Below are positions 8,135-17,538 of a stretch of DNA of 64,000 bases, one piece after another. This stretch comes from CADEED01 sp039931065 (GTDB lineage: Bacteria; Pseudomonadota; Gammaproteobacteria; Steroidobacterales; Steroidobacteraceae), in the NCBI GenBank assembly GCA_039931065.1, contig JBDTSP010000024.1, forward strand, positions 1-64,000, in the 5' to 3' direction. The first letter of the stretch is position 1, and each line of letters opens with the position of its first letter. The position numbers and the translations under genes are program-made. Below the pieces are notes generated by a model. That model was not told the origin of the DNA, made no database searches, and saw only the letters and a program-made list of their open reading frames with translations.

Positions 8135-9207
8135 GTGGTCGGTGCCTCGGGCGTGGGCGTTGCAGGTGCCGGTGGTTCGTTGGAAGTCGCGGAATCCGGA
8201 GTCTCGGCCGGAGTCGCGGCCGGAGTCTCGGCGGGAGTCGCGGCGGGAGAGCCGGCGGGCTTGGGGGCTGCCGGCTTCGGTTTGGGTTTGGCGGGCTTCG
8301 GTGCTTCAACCGCGGGCGCTTCAACGGCCAGCGCCTCGGGGGTCGCCGGCGCTGCCGGGTGACCTGGGCGCGCCCAGATGAACAGCACTTCACGATCCGC
8401 GTCGATGTGCGCGAGCGGCACCGCGTGGATCTGCGCGAGCGGTTGCGCCGGATCGCGGTCCACACGCGTGACGCGCGCGACCGGCAGGCCATAGGGGAAG
8501 ACTCGACCGAGACCCGAGGTGACCAGCACGTCGCCGACTTTCACGTCGTAGTTCTGCGGCACATACGGCAGTTCGAGCGCAGTGCTGCGGCCGGTGCCGA
8601 GCGCGATCGTGCGCACGCCGGAGCGCAGCACCTGCACGGGCAGGGCGTGTTCGGCGTCGGTGATGAGGATGATTTCCGAGCTGAAAGGGCCGATGCGGAA
8701 CACCTGGCCGATGACTCCGTCGCCCGTGATCACCGTCTGCGAGCGGAATACGCCGGAGCTGCCGCCGCGATTGACCAGCAGGCGCTGGCGCAGCATCGAG
8801 GTCTCCACGTTGATGACTTCGCCGACCAGCCGCTTCTCGATGACTTCGGGCAGCATGCCGTTCAGGCCGCGCAAGGTCGCGTTCTCGGTCTGCAGCGCCG
8901 CCTGGCGCATGGTGACGAGTTGTTGATCGCGCAGTTGATTGCGCAGCGCGTCCACTTCCTTCTGCAGCGTCTCGCGGGTCGCGAAGCTTTCCTGCAGCCA
9001 GCGCCATGCCGCCGAAGGGGAATTCACCGCGAGTTGCAGTGGATAGACGGCCGCCTGCAGGCCATAGCGGGCAGTGTCGAGCCAGCCGCCGCGGCGGTCG
9101 TAGAACATCAGCAGGACCGACAGCACGGCGTAGCAGAAAAACCGGACACCAAAGGAAGGGCCGCGTCCGCCGCCGATGCGGCTGCCGCCGCTGCCGAATA
9201 CGGCCAC
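8131..9207 (-). CDS. mreC: Rod shape-determining protein MreC
   Basis: A 358-residue bitopic periplasmic scaffold. An N-terminal membrane segment (FFCYAVLSVLLMFYD) is followed by a coiled coil (about 70-105: KEVDALRNQLRDQQLVTM) and the two beta-domains containing VITGDGVIGQVFRIGPFSSEIILITD and VLVTSGLGRVFPYGLPVARV. The C-terminal ~75 residues are a Pro/Ala/Thr tail with short tandem repeats (ATPAETPAATPAETPD), matching repeated CGGAGTC-type units in the DNA around 8196-8250. Such tails vary between species; this one probably differs in length between strains. It starts 26 bases after mreB. Confidence 0.95.
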   Translation of the reverse strand: MAVFGSGGSRIGGGRGPSFGVRFFCYAVLSVLLMFYDRRGGWLDTARYGLQAAVYPLQLAVNSPSAAWRWLQESFATRETLQKEVDALRNQLRDQQLVTMRQAALQTENATLRGLNGMLPEVIEKRLVGEVINVETSMLRQRLLVNRGGSSGVFRSQTVITGDGVIGQVFRIGPFSSEIILITDAEHALPVQVLRSGVRTIALGTGRSTALELPYVPQNYDVKVGDVLVTSGLGRVFPYGLPVARVTRVDRDPAQPLAQIHAVPLAHIDADREVLFIWARPGHPAAPATPEALAVEAPAVEAPKPAKPKPKPAAPKPAGSPAATPAETPAATPAETPDSATSNEPPAPATPTPEAPTT

Positions 9208-9232
9208 TAGTTGCTCTTATTCGAGGTCGAAA

Positions 9233-10276
9233 CTATTCAAGACCGAAGCTTCCGGGCCCGACCTCGTCCTGCAGCTCGAGGATGCGGCCGCCACCACGCG
9301 CCACGCAGGTGAGCGGATCTTCCGCGATGACCACCGGCAGGCCGGTCTCTTCCATGAGTAGTTTGTCGATGTCGCGCAGCAGCGCGCCACCGCCGGTCAA
9401 TACGATGCCGCGCTCGGCGACGTCCGCGCCGAGCTCTGGAGGAGTTTGCTCGAGCGCCTGTTTCACGGCGCCGACGATGCCCTGCAGCGGTTCCTGCAAC
9501 GCTTCGAGGATTTCGTTCGAGTTGAGCGTGAAGCTGCGCGGCACACCTTCGGAGAGGTTGCGGCCCTTGACCGACAACTCGCGCACCTGCTGGCCCGGGT
9601 AGGCTGCGCCGATTTCGATCTTGATGCGCTCCGCGGTGGCTTCACCGATGAGGATGCCGTAGTTGCGGCGCACGTAATTCATGATGGCTTCGTCGAAGCG
9701 ATCGCCACCGATGCGCGCGGAGGCCGCGTACACGATGCCGTTCAACGAGAGCACGGCGACTTCCGATGTGCCACCGCCGATGTCGAGCACCATCGAGCCA
9801 CGCGCTTCGTTCACCGGCAGGCCCGCACCGACCGCGGCCGCCATCGGCTCGCTAACTATTTGCACGCTGCGCGCGCCGGCGCCTTCGGCCGACTCCTTGA
9901 TGGCGCGGCGTTCGACCTGGGTCGAACCGATCGGCACGCACACGAGGACGCGCGGCGAGGGTTTGATCATCCGGTTGCCGTGCACCTTGCCGATGAAGTA
10001 CTGCAGCATCTTCTCGGTGTAGGTGAAGTCGGCGATGACGCCGTCCTTCATGGGGCGAACCGCGTTGATGTGGCCCGGCGTGCGGCCCAGCATGTTCTTG
10101 GCCTCCGCGCCTACGGCGACGATGACCTTGCCGCGACCGGACGGGTCGTCCTGCACCGCGACAACGGACGGCTCATTGAGCACGATGCCCTTGTCACGGA
10201 CGTAAATGAGGGTGTTGGCCGTTCCCAAGTCGATGGAAAGATCGCTCGAGAAATAGCCGCGCAAGCGTTTGAACAT
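9233..10276 (-). CDS. mreB: Actin-like rod shape-determining ATPase MreB
   Basis: A 347-residue bacterial actin homologue that forms membrane-associated filaments organising cell-wall synthesis. The actin-fold nucleotide motifs are present: LSIDLGTANTLIYV (phosphate 1), MVLDIGGGTSEVAVLS (phosphate 2) and GIVLTGGGALLRDIDKLL (adenosine). The amphipathic N-terminus MFKRLRGYFSSDL is typical of Gram-negative MreB. It is the first gene of the minus-strand operon and diverges from gatC across a 115-base gap. Confidence 0.98.
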   Translation of the reverse strand: MFKRLRGYFSSDLSIDLGTANTLIYVRDKGIVLNEPSVVAVQDDPSGRGKVIVAVGAEAKNMLGRTPGHINAVRPMKDGVIADFTYTEKMLQYFIGKVHGNRMIKPSPRVLVCVPIGSTQVERRAIKESAEGAGARSVQIVSEPMAAAVGAGLPVNEARGSMVLDIGGGTSEVAVLSLNGIVYAASARIGGDRFDEAIMNYVRRNYGILIGEATAERIKIEIGAAYPGQQVRELSVKGRNLSEGVPRSFTLNSNEILEALQEPLQGIVGAVKQALEQTPPELGADVAERGIVLTGGGALLRDIDKLLMEETGLPVVIAEDPLTCVARGGGRILELQDEVGPGSFGLE

Positions 10277-10310
10277 GAAGTGGTAGCCGAAGCGCGAAAA
10301 AGTGCCGGCA

Positions 10311-10338
10311 ATTTAACAATCTGCAGGACGCTCTACAA
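10311..10338 (-). promoter_or_regulatory. Candidate sigma-70 promoter of the mreB operon
   Basis: Read on the minus strand, TTGTAG at 10338-10333 and TTAAAT at 10316-10311 are separated by 16 bases. Each matches the consensus hexamer at four of six positions, about 35-60 bases ahead of the mreB ATG. The mreB-gatC gap must hold promoters for both directions. On the plus strand a TATGAT at 10348-10353 is a possible -10 for gatC, but no convincing -35 accompanies it. Confidence 0.35.
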
Positions 10339-10391
10339 GGCAACAGGTATGATTCCGCGCACATTTCCAACATCTTTTGCTTGAGTTTCCG

Positions 10392-10682
10392 ATGAGCCTC
10401 AATCGCGATCAGATCAACTCCATCGCGCATCTCGCACGCCTCTCGCTCACCGAAGCCGAGATCCCCGTCTACCAGGACAGCCTGTCTAAGATCGTGGCGT
10501 TGGTCGGTGAGCTCGAGCTTGCGCAGACTGCGGGTATCGAGCCGATGGCACACCCATTACCGGGTGTTTCGCAGCGTTTGCGACCCGATGTCGTGACCGA
10601 AAAGGATCAACACGAGCTCTACCAACGCAATGCTCCGCAAGTCGAAGCGGCGCTGTATCTCGTGCCTAAAGTCATCGAATAG
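10392..10682 (+). CDS. gatC: Asp-tRNA(Asn)/Glu-tRNA(Gln) amidotransferase subunit C
   Basis: A 96-residue GatC, the small subunit that holds GatA and GatB together in the amidotransferase. The pattern of an N-terminal helix (MSLNRDQINSIAHLARLSLT), a middle helix and a C-terminal VEAALYLVPKVIE is characteristic. The ATG at 10392 is preferred over an upstream TTG, since it matches the normal N-terminus. It begins the gatCAB operon, 16 bases ahead of gatA. Confidence 0.95.
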   Translation: MSLNRDQINSIAHLARLSLTEAEIPVYQDSLSKIVALVGELELAQTAGIEPMAHPLPGVSQRLRPDVVTEKDQHELYQRNAPQVEAALYLVPKVIE

Positions 10683-10698
10683 GGAAGTCTCTAGTCCA

Positions 10699-12168
10699 AT
10701 GCATCATCTGACGCTGGCCGAGCTCGCGCGAAAGCTGCGAGCCAAAGAATTTTCCGTGACGGAGCTCACGAAGGCCCTGCTGGGACGCATCGAAGCGTCG
10801 CAGCCGAAGCTCAACGCCTTCATTACCGTGACCGGAGAGTCGGCATTGGCGCAAGCCAAGGCCGCGGATGGCGCATTTGCCAACGGAAGCGCCGGTCCGC
10901 TGACCGGTCTGCCGCTCGCGCACAAGGACATTTTCTGTACCCAGGGCGTGAAGACCAGTTGCGGCTCGAAGATGCTCGACAACTTCGTGTCGCCATATGA
11001 CGCCACCGTGGTCGAGAAGCTCGGGGCCGCCGGCATGGTCACGCTCGGCAAGACGAACATGGACGAGTTCGCCATGGGTTCGTCGAACGAGACCAGCTTC
11101 TATGGCCCGGTGAAGAATCCCTGGGATTTGTCGTTGGTGCCGGGAGGCTCCTCGGGCGGGTCGGCCGCCGCGGTCGCCGCGCGCATCGCGCCGATCGCCA
11201 CCGCCACCGACACGGGCGGCTCCATCCGTCAGCCCGCGTCCTTGTGCGGCGTCACCGGCATCAAGCCCACCTACGGTCGCGTCTCGCGCTACGGCATGAT
11301 CGCGTTCGCCTCGAGCCTCGACCAGGGCGGGCTCATCTCGCAGTCGGCCGAAGACGCCGCGATGGTGCTCACGGCCATGTCCGGATTCGACCCGCGTGAC
11401 TCGACCAGCGTCGATGCGCCCGTGCCTAACTACGTCGAGACGCTGAACGCGCCGTTGACGGGTCTGCGCATCGGCCTGATCAAGGAGTTCTTCGAGAAGG
11501 GTCTCGACCCCAACGTCGAGAATCTGATCCGCGAGGCGCTCAAGGTGTACGAGAAGCTCGGCGCCACGCTCGTCGAGGTCAAATTACCGGCGCTGCCCTT
11601 GTCCGTGCCCACCTATTACGTGGTGGCGCCGGCCGAGTGTTCGTCGAACCTCGCGCGTTTCGACGGCGTGCGTTTCGGCTACCGCGCGAAAGATCCGAAA
11701 GACCTGATGGACCTCTACAAGCGTTCGCGCGGCGAAGGCTTCGGCGCCGAGGTGAAGCGCCGCATCATGACCGGCACGTATGTGTTGTCGGCCGGTTACT
11801 ACGATGCGTATTACCTCAAGGCGCAGCGCGTCCGTCAGCTCATCAACCTGGATTTCAAACGGGCCTTTGCCGAGGTCGATGTGTTGATCGGCCCGACCGC
11901 GCCCGACGTGGCTTTCGCCATCGGCGCCAAGAGCGCAGATCCGATCCAGATGTATCTCAACGACATCTATACGATCGGGGCGAACCTCGCGGGCGTGCCG
12001 GCGCTGTCGATCCCGTGCGGTTTCGTGCGCGATCTGCCGGTGGGCCTGCAGATCTGCGGCGCGCATTTCGCGGAGGCGAAGTTGCTCAACGTTGCGCATG
12101 CGTATCAGAAGGAAACCGATTGGCACCGCAGAATCCCTGCCGCATTCAAAGCGGAGAAGTTGTCATGA
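10699..12168 (+). CDS. gatA: Aspartyl/glutamyl-tRNA amidotransferase subunit A
   Basis: A 489-residue amidase-signature enzyme. It releases ammonia from glutamine to amidate Glu-tRNA(Gln) or Asp-tRNA(Asn). The Ser-cisSer-Lys triad is visible: K76 in LAHKDIF, S151 in PGGSSGGSAAA and S175 in DTGGSIRQPA. Length is normal. The ATG at 10699 follows gatC; the open frame upstream is only gatC in another phase. The gene ends in an ATGA overlap with gatB. Presence of gatCAB implies indirect charging of at least one tRNA, often Asn in this group. Confidence 0.97.
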   Translation: MHHLTLAELARKLRAKEFSVTELTKALLGRIEASQPKLNAFITVTGESALAQAKAADGAFANGSAGPLTGLPLAHKDIFCTQGVKTSCGSKMLDNFVSPYDATVVEKLGAAGMVTLGKTNMDEFAMGSSNETSFYGPVKNPWDLSLVPGGSSGGSAAAVAARIAPIATATDTGGSIRQPASLCGVTGIKPTYGRVSRYGMIAFASSLDQGGLISQSAEDAAMVLTAMSGFDPRDSTSVDAPVPNYVETLNAPLTGLRIGLIKEFFEKGLDPNVENLIREALKVYEKLGATLVEVKLPALPLSVPTYYVVAPAECSSNLARFDGVRFGYRAKDPKDLMDLYKRSRGEGFGAEVKRRIMTGTYVLSAGYYDAYYLKAQRVRQLINLDFKRAFAEVDVLIGPTAPDVAFAIGAKSADPIQMYLNDIYTIGANLAGVPALSIPCGFVRDLPVGLQICGAHFAEAKLLNVAHAYQKETDWHRRIPAAFKAEKLS

Positions 12169-13631
12169 GTGACGCTTCCTGGGAAACGGTCATCGGGCTC
12201 GAGATCCACGCACAGCTGTCGACACTCTCGAAGATCTTCTCGGGCGCGGCCACGGCATACGGATCTGCTCCGAATAGCCAGGCCAGCCTGGTCGACCTCG
12301 CATATCCGGGCGTGTTGCCCGTGCTCAACACCGAAGTCGTGCGTATGGCGGTGAAGTTCGGGCTGGCCGTCGGCGCAACCATTGCGGAACGTTCGGTCTT
12401 CGCGCGCAAGAATTACTTCTATCCGGATCTGCCCAAGGGCTACCAGATCAGCCAGTACGAGTTGCCGATCGTGGCGAAGGGCTTCATGGACATCGTGCTC
12501 GATGACGGCACGAAAAAGCGCATCGGCATCACGCGTGCGCATCTGGAAGAAGATGCGGGCAAGTCATTGCACGAAGGTCTGCCCAAGCAGTCGGGCATCG
12601 ACCTCAATCGCGCCGGTACGCCGCTCATCGAAATCGTCTCCGAACCGGACATGCGTTCGGCCAAGGAGGCGGTCGCGTATCTCAAGAAGGTGCACACCCT
12701 GGTGCGTTATCTCGAGATCTGTGACGGCAACATGCAGGAAGGTTCGTTCCGCTGCGATGCCAACGTGTCGGTGCGCAAGTTCGGCGCCGGGAAGTTCGGC
12801 ACGCGCGCCGAGATCAAGAACATCAATTCGTTCCGCTACGTCGAGAAGGCGATCAACTACGAAGTCGTGCGCCAGATCGACGTCATCGAAAGCGGCGGCA
12901 AGGTTGTGCAGGAAACCCGCCTCTGGGATCCCGACAAGGGCGAGACACGCAGCATGCGTTCGAAAGAGGAGGCCAACGACTATCGTTACTTCCCCGATCC
13001 GGATCTGCTGCCGGTCGTGATCGACGCCGCATATATCGCGAACGTCGCGACCAGTCTGCCGGAGCTGCCGGATCAGAAGGCCGCGCGGTTCGCGACGCAG
13101 TTCGGCTTGTCGGAATACGACGCGGGCGTGTTGACGTCGTCGAAGGAACTCGGCGCGTACTACGAAGAGGTTGCCAAATTGTTGGCCGGTGGCAAGGAGC
13201 CCAGTAAAGAGCAGGCAAAGCTGTCCGCCAACTGGGTGGCCGGTTCGCTGGCCGCGGCGCTCAACGAGCACAACCTCGAAATCGGTGCGAGCCGCATCGA
13301 TGCGGCCGCGCTCGCCGCCTTGTTGGGCCGCATCGCCGACAACACCATCTCGGGCAAGATCGCGAAGGACGTATTCGAGGCGATGTGGGCCGAAGGCAAG
13401 GGCGCCGACGCCATCATCGAAGCAAAGGGCCTGAAGCAGATCACCGACACGGGCGCCATCGAGAAAGCCATCGATGAAGTGATGGCGAAGAGCCCGGGCC
13501 AGCTCGCCGACTACCGCGCCGGCAAGGACAAGCTGTTCGGCTTCTTCGTGGGTCAAGTCATGAAAGCCACGGGTGGCAAGGCGAACCCCGCGCAGCTCAA
13601 CGACCTGCTGAAGAAAAAACTAGCAGGTTGA
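12165..13631 (+). CDS. gatB: Aspartyl/glutamyl-tRNA amidotransferase subunit B
   Basis: A 488-residue GatB kinase/amidotransferase subunit. It activates the misacylated tRNA by phosphorylating its carboxyl side chain and then transfers the ammonia made by GatA. The N-terminus WETVIGLEIHAQLST is the family signature, followed by RKNYFYPDLPKGYQISQYE and the HLEEDAGKSLHE block. The C-terminal YqeY-like tail domain (about residues 340-488) ends with LNDLLKKKL. The ATG at 12165 overlaps the gatA stop by 4 bases. Confidence 0.97.
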   Translation: MSDASWETVIGLEIHAQLSTLSKIFSGAATAYGSAPNSQASLVDLAYPGVLPVLNTEVVRMAVKFGLAVGATIAERSVFARKNYFYPDLPKGYQISQYELPIVAKGFMDIVLDDGTKKRIGITRAHLEEDAGKSLHEGLPKQSGIDLNRAGTPLIEIVSEPDMRSAKEAVAYLKKVHTLVRYLEICDGNMQEGSFRCDANVSVRKFGAGKFGTRAEIKNINSFRYVEKAINYEVVRQIDVIESGGKVVQETRLWDPDKGETRSMRSKEEANDYRYFPDPDLLPVVIDAAYIANVATSLPELPDQKAARFATQFGLSEYDAGVLTSSKELGAYYEEVAKLLAGGKEPSKEQAKLSANWVAGSLAAALNEHNLEIGASRIDAAALAALLGRIADNTISGKIAKDVFEAMWAEGKGADAIIEAKGLKQITDTGAIEKAIDEVMAKSPGQLADYRAGKDKLFGFFVGQVMKATGGKANPAQLNDLLKKKLAG

Positions 13632-13635
13632 GATC

Positions 13636-14544
13636 TTGAGCGAAGCAGACGCAGTCCGCCGCTTCGTCCTCGAACGACATCCCATTCGCGGGCACGCCGT
13701 GCGTCTGTCGCATGCCTGGCTTCAACTGCGCGAACACCAGGATTATCCGCCCGACGTGCAGCAGTTGTTAGGCGAGGCGGTCGGCGCGGTCGTGCTGCTG
13801 GCCGCGACGCTCAAGTTCGACGGCATCCTCACGCTGCAATTGCAGGGCAAGGGGCTGGTGAACCTGCTGGTCGCGCAATGCACCAGCGACTTTCGCGTCC
13901 GTGGCATGGCGCGACACGATCCGGTCATCGCGACACTCGACGATGCCGCGCGTTTTCGCGCGTTGACGGGCGAGGGGCAGATCATCGTCACCGTCGAGGC
14001 CGCCGATCGCGCCGCGAGTTACCAGGGCGTGGTGCCGATCACCGGCGGCTCGTTGGCCGAATCCCTCGAGGCGTATTTCCAGCAATCAGAGCAATTGCCG
14101 ACGCGGGTATTGCTGGCCAGCAGCTTGGGCGCCGTCGCCGGCATGCTGGTGCAGCGCATCCCGGGCGAGGGCGGCACGCAGGTGCAGATCGACGAACCCG
14201 CGCTCGAGATCGCCTGGCAAAAGGCCGAAGACGCGATGTCGTCACTCACCAGCGCGACGTTGCTCGAGGACGCTGTCGAACAGCGGCTGGTCGACATGTT
14301 CGGCGTGGACGAAGTGCGTGTTTTCTCGGGCCACGACGTGAAGTTCGAATGCCGCTGCTCGCGGGAACGCGTCGCCAACGTGTTGCGTTCGCTGGGCGCC
14401 GACGAAGTGCGCTCGGTGATCACGGAACAGGGCGCGTGTACCGTGACCTGCGAGTTCTGCCAGAAGCCTTACAAGTTCGATGCCATCGACGTCGAGCAAC
14501 TGTTCACCGGCGCGGCGCCGCAGGGCAGCGACTCGATCAATTAG
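13636..14544 (+). CDS. hslO: Redox-regulated holdase chaperone Hsp33
   Basis: A 302-residue Hsp33. It is an ATP-independent chaperone switched on when its zinc-binding C-terminal cysteines are oxidised. The four zinc ligands are in FECRCSRERV (CxC) and TCEFCQKPY (CxxC), separated by about 30 residues as in E. coli. The N-terminal core has TLKFDGILTLQLQGKG. The likely start is a TTG at 13636, 4 bases after gatB, since no ATG or GTG fits the known N-terminus. The 3' end overlaps the convergent M48 gene by 8 bases. Confidence 0.93.
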   Translation: MSEADAVRRFVLERHPIRGHAVRLSHAWLQLREHQDYPPDVQQLLGEAVGAVVLLAATLKFDGILTLQLQGKGLVNLLVAQCTSDFRVRGMARHDPVIATLDDAARFRALTGEGQIIVTVEAADRAASYQGVVPITGGSLAESLEAYFQQSEQLPTRVLLASSLGAVAGMLVQRIPGEGGTQVQIDEPALEIAWQKAEDAMSSLTSATLLEDAVEQRLVDMFGVDEVRVFSGHDVKFECRCSRERVANVLRSLGADEVRSVITEQGACTVTCEFCQKPYKFDAIDVEQLFTGAAPQGSDSIN

Positions 14545-15553
14545 CCCGCTGCTGCGCAGGCGTGCAGTGCGCGCGTTCGCTGGTCGCCGGATGAGACGAG
14601 AAGTAATCCACGTCGCCCGAGCCGGGATGCTCCTCGCTCATGCGGCACAGGATCGCGTCGAAGTTCGATTCCGCGATATTGTGTTCGCGCAGCCATTTTT
14701 TCCCGAATGCATCGGCCTCGCGCTCGAAGTCGCGCGAATGTTTGGCGTGCAGCAATGCCGGCGCGGCGCTCAACAATCCGGAAATCGAACTGACGTCGCC
14801 AAGCAGCGCGAGCGCGATGGCGGAAACTCCCGCCGCCTGCAGCAACTGGCGCAGGGCATGGCGGCCGCGCACGTGGCCGATTTCATGCGCCAGCACGGCC
14901 ACCAGCTCGTCGTCGGTTTTCGACATTTCGACCAGCTCATCGGTCATGACGACGATGCCGGATGGCAGCGCGAAGGCGTTTGCGCCGATGGCGGCCCCGT
15001 GGCGCAGCTCGAGTTCGTAAGCGTGACCGTCCTTGAGGTCGCGCGTCATGAGGGCGAAACGTGCGCGCAGTTCCTTTTGCCTGGCGTCGGACAACTCGGA
15101 CTTGCGGAACGCGACGCGATCGAGCACGTCGAGAGAGCCGGATCCGATGGCCCGATCGGTTGCGGTTGGCAACACCTTCGCCGTCCAGTCGGCCAGGGCA
15201 GGAACGCCCCAGCGCAGAAACGCGAATGAGACCAACGCGACCGCCACGAGCGAGCCGAGCGCCACCGGCCAGCGGGCCTCCAGCCAATGCACCAGCGCGG
15301 TCGCGCGCTTCACGTTGTGAACTTCGAGGGCGCGGTCCATCGCGTCGTTCTGGAACGTCTCGAACACCGCGCCGCCGGGGAACGTCACCCGGCGCGTGAT
15401 GTTACCGACGCGATCGGAAATGTTGACCTGCCCCAGCGGCACTGCGACAGGTTCGGCGAGGCCGTGAACGCGCACCACGCCATCCGCGCCGAACTCGATC
15501 CGCGCTTCGCCGGCGGTCGCGCTGTGTCCGTCGAAATACCGGCCGCTGATCAA
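14537..15553 (-). CDS. M48 family zinc metallopeptidase, membrane-associated
   Basis: A 338-residue protein with the HExxH zinc motif in LAHEIGHVRGRHALRQ and the downstream FEREADAFGKKW helix that supplies the third ligand (Glu). One transmembrane segment (PVALGSLVAVALVSFAFLRWGV) precedes the protease domain. The N-terminal ~85 residues (ISGRYFDGHSATAGEARIEF) form a small domain often attached to bacterial M48 proteases of this type. The start is taken as the TTG at 15553, immediately behind the DUF898 stop, because residues before it are shadow sequence. Pairing with a DUF898 membrane protein is common and suggests a joint envelope quality-control role, which is inference. Confidence 0.85.
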   Translation of the reverse strand: MISGRYFDGHSATAGEARIEFGADGVVRVHGLAEPVAVPLGQVNISDRVGNITRRVTFPGGAVFETFQNDAMDRALEVHNVKRATALVHWLEARWPVALGSLVAVALVSFAFLRWGVPALADWTAKVLPTATDRAIGSGSLDVLDRVAFRKSELSDARQKELRARFALMTRDLKDGHAYELELRHGAAIGANAFALPSGIVVMTDELVEMSKTDDELVAVLAHEIGHVRGRHALRQLLQAAGVSAIALALLGDVSSISGLLSAAPALLHAKHSRDFEREADAFGKKWLREHNIAESNFDAILCRMSEEHPGSGDVDYFSSHPATSERAHCTPAQQRAN

Positions 15554-15554
15554 A

Positions 15555-16670
15555 CTACAGCCCGAAGTCCACGTCGAAGAAGTCGCCGGCCTCTTCACCG
15601 ACGGCGCTGGTTGCGCCGGTTGCGCCCGCGGTGAATGCGCCGAGATTCCCGTCGGAGTCGACCTGCATGTTCTCGAGCTGGTAACGTGTCTGGCGCACCT
15701 TGGCCCAGGGGTAGAACAAACCCAGCGTGAAGACGATGCCGAGCAGGTTCGTCACGTAGATCCACATGAGCGGCGCGACCTTGAGATCGGAAAGAACGGA
15801 ATTGGAGCCGATCTCCACGCCGCCGAACGAAGCGTTGATGAACGATGCCTGGTAGTAAGCCGCGATGCTGAATCCGGCGATGGCGGCGACCAATATGAGC
15901 AGGAAGCCGCCGACTCCGAGAGCACTCAACATCTGGAGCCCGGTCGGGGGAATGCCGCTCGTGAACACGTCCTTGATCGCCGTCAGGCCGAACAGCGCAA
16001 AGGCGCCGACAATGTACGCGAGCAGGCTCAGGCCCGCGGTGATGTAGCAGAACTTGAAATACTCGCCGTTGCCGGTCTTGAACTCGAACGGCTGCGTGCC
16101 GTACAGGGAGTTGTCGAGGGTGTACTGCACACGCTTGCGCACCCAGGCGGGATAGAGAATTCCGAACGTGATGACCGTCAGCAGGTACCAGCCCACGAAC
16201 GCGCCCATTGCGCCGCCGTAGCTGCCCGCGAAGTTGAAGCGCAGATTCCGGTAAGAACTCATGCGCAGCTGGAACAGGCGCGAGCGCATCACGATCCACG
16301 GCAATCCGAAGATAATCAGCGGCAGGAACACCAGGACGACGAGCGGCATCACCTGCGCCAGGAGCAGGAATCCGAAGTAGAGGCCGACCACGATCAGTCG
16401 GCCCTTGAGGATCGCCAGCGGGCGGCCGTGGTACTCGAAAGAATGACCGTCGAGCAGCGTGTTGCCGTAGAAATAACGCAGCCGGCGGACCTTCGCCCAG
16501 GCGGAGTAGATGCCGAGGGTGATGATCGTCAGCAGCAGGTTGACGATCCAGATGCGGAAATATTCGCCGCCGTTGCCACGAAACTCGAAAGGAAACAGCT
16601 TTCGCGCGGGCGTCGCGGCTACCGGTGCGGCAATGCTGGCGCCTCCGTCGAGGCTGGTCGCTTCGTTCAT
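15555..16670 (-). CDS. DUF898 (YjgN-like) multi-pass membrane protein
   Basis: A 371-residue integral membrane protein of the DUF898/YjgN family, with roughly eight hydrophobic segments. It contains the family repeat unit FEFRGNGGEYFRIWIVNLLLTIITLGIYSAWAKVRRLRYFY-type sequence in two diverged copies (second around FEFKTGNGEYFKFCY and YPWAKVRQTRYQLENM), so it probably arose by internal duplication. Function is unknown; no catalytic motif is visible. It is the upstream partner of the M48 protease gene, whose probable TTG start lies next to its stop codon. The ending is acidic and rich in Gly/Ala. Confidence 0.85.
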   Translation of the reverse strand: MNEATSLDGGASIAAPVAATPARKLFPFEFRGNGGEYFRIWIVNLLLTIITLGIYSAWAKVRRLRYFYGNTLLDGHSFEYHGRPLAILKGRLIVVGLYFGFLLLAQVMPLVVLVFLPLIIFGLPWIVMRSRLFQLRMSSYRNLRFNFAGSYGGAMGAFVGWYLLTVITFGILYPAWVRKRVQYTLDNSLYGTQPFEFKTGNGEYFKFCYITAGLSLLAYIVGAFALFGLTAIKDVFTSGIPPTGLQMLSALGVGGFLLILVAAIAGFSIAAYYQASFINASFGGVEIGSNSVLSDLKVAPLMWIYVTNLLGIVFTLGLFYPWAKVRQTRYQLENMQVDSDGNLGAFTAGATGATSAVGEEAGDFFDVDFGL

Positions 16671-16761
16671 TTTTCTTCTCCCTCGGGTGCGCGGATGGCG
16701 CGCACCGTGGTGGCTAGACTAATCCGGTAACGCGGACCGACGCCAGCGCCGCGAAAAACCT

Positions 16762-17538
16762 TCAGCCAGGCTGCGCCTTGCGACCGGCCGGCGTCCTGGG
16801 AGGGGCGGTCGGATTCTCCAGCTCGTCCAGATAGTTAGGACCGCCGAGACGGCGCATCTGGTCGAGGATGAAGTCGCGCCGCCTGGTGACATAGGGCGAG
16901 GGCGCGTTTGCCCGGAACGTGATCGGGTTGGGCAACACCGCGGCCAGGGTGGCCGCTTCGTAGCGGTTGAGCTGCGCGGACGGCTTGCGCCAGAACCGTC
17001 GTGCCGCGGCTTCCACACCGTAGATGCCGTCGCCGAATTGCGCGATGTTGAGGTACACCTCGAGGATTCTTTCTTTCGGCCAGGTGAGCTCGATCAGCAG
17101 CGTGAAATACGCCTCGCATCCCTTGCGAACGTAGCTGCGGCCCGGCCACAGGAACAGGTTTTTCGCGACCTGCTGCGAGATGGTGCTGGCACCGCGCACG
17201 CGCGGATGCCGGCGCGTCGCCTGTTTGTCGTTCGTGCGCACGGCCTCGCGAATCGACTTGAAGTCGAATCCGAGGTGAAACGGAAAAACCTGGTCTTCGG
17301 CCGCGATCACCGCCACGGCCGCGTGGGGCGAGATCTGTTCGAGATCCGCCCAGCGGTAGTCGGTGTGATAGTTGTTCTTGCCGGCGCGACTGGCATCGAG
17401 CGCCGCGTCCAGCATGAAGGCGCTGTACCACGGGTCCATCCATCGCATGGCAACCACCGGCAATGCGGTGATGAGAAACACGGCGACCGCGCCGATGAGA
17501 AACCATCGCGCCAGTCGCCGCCGCCAGTTCTTCTTCAC
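16762..17538 (-). CDS. mtgA: Monofunctional biosynthetic peptidoglycan transglycosylase
   Basis: A 258-residue GT51 glycosyltransferase that polymerises lipid II into glycan strands at the outer face of the inner membrane. One N-terminal anchor (WFLIGAVAVFLITALPVVAM) precedes the domain. The catalytic Glu is in VIAAEDQVFPFHLGFD, and the other conserved motifs GASTISQQVAKNLFLW, KERILEVYLNIAQFGDGIYG and AARRFW follow. No transpeptidase domain is present, which is normal for MtgA. It overlaps the upstream cyclophilin gene by 4 bases. Confidence 0.95.
   Translation of the reverse strand: MKKNWRRRLARWFLIGAVAVFLITALPVVAMRWMDPWYSAFMLDAALDASRAGKNNYHTDYRWADLEQISPHAAVAVIAAEDQVFPFHLGFDFKSIREAVRTNDKQATRRHPRVRGASTISQQVAKNLFLWPGRSYVRKGCEAYFTLLIELTWPKERILEVYLNIAQFGDGIYGVEAAARRFWRKPSAQLNRYEAATLAAVLPNPITFRANAPSPYVTRRRDFILDQMRRLGGPNYLDELENPTAPPRTPAGRKAQPG

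Noticed and set aside
8190..8260. Tandem CGGAGTC-type repeats
   Set aside because: They encode the Pro/Ala/Thr tail of MreC in frame, so they are coding low complexity rather than a mobile or CRISPR-type repeat.
6482..8362. 626-codon open frame on the plus strand
   Set aside because: Antisense to mrdA/mreD/mreC; composition is Arg/His/Asp-rich shadow translation without motifs.
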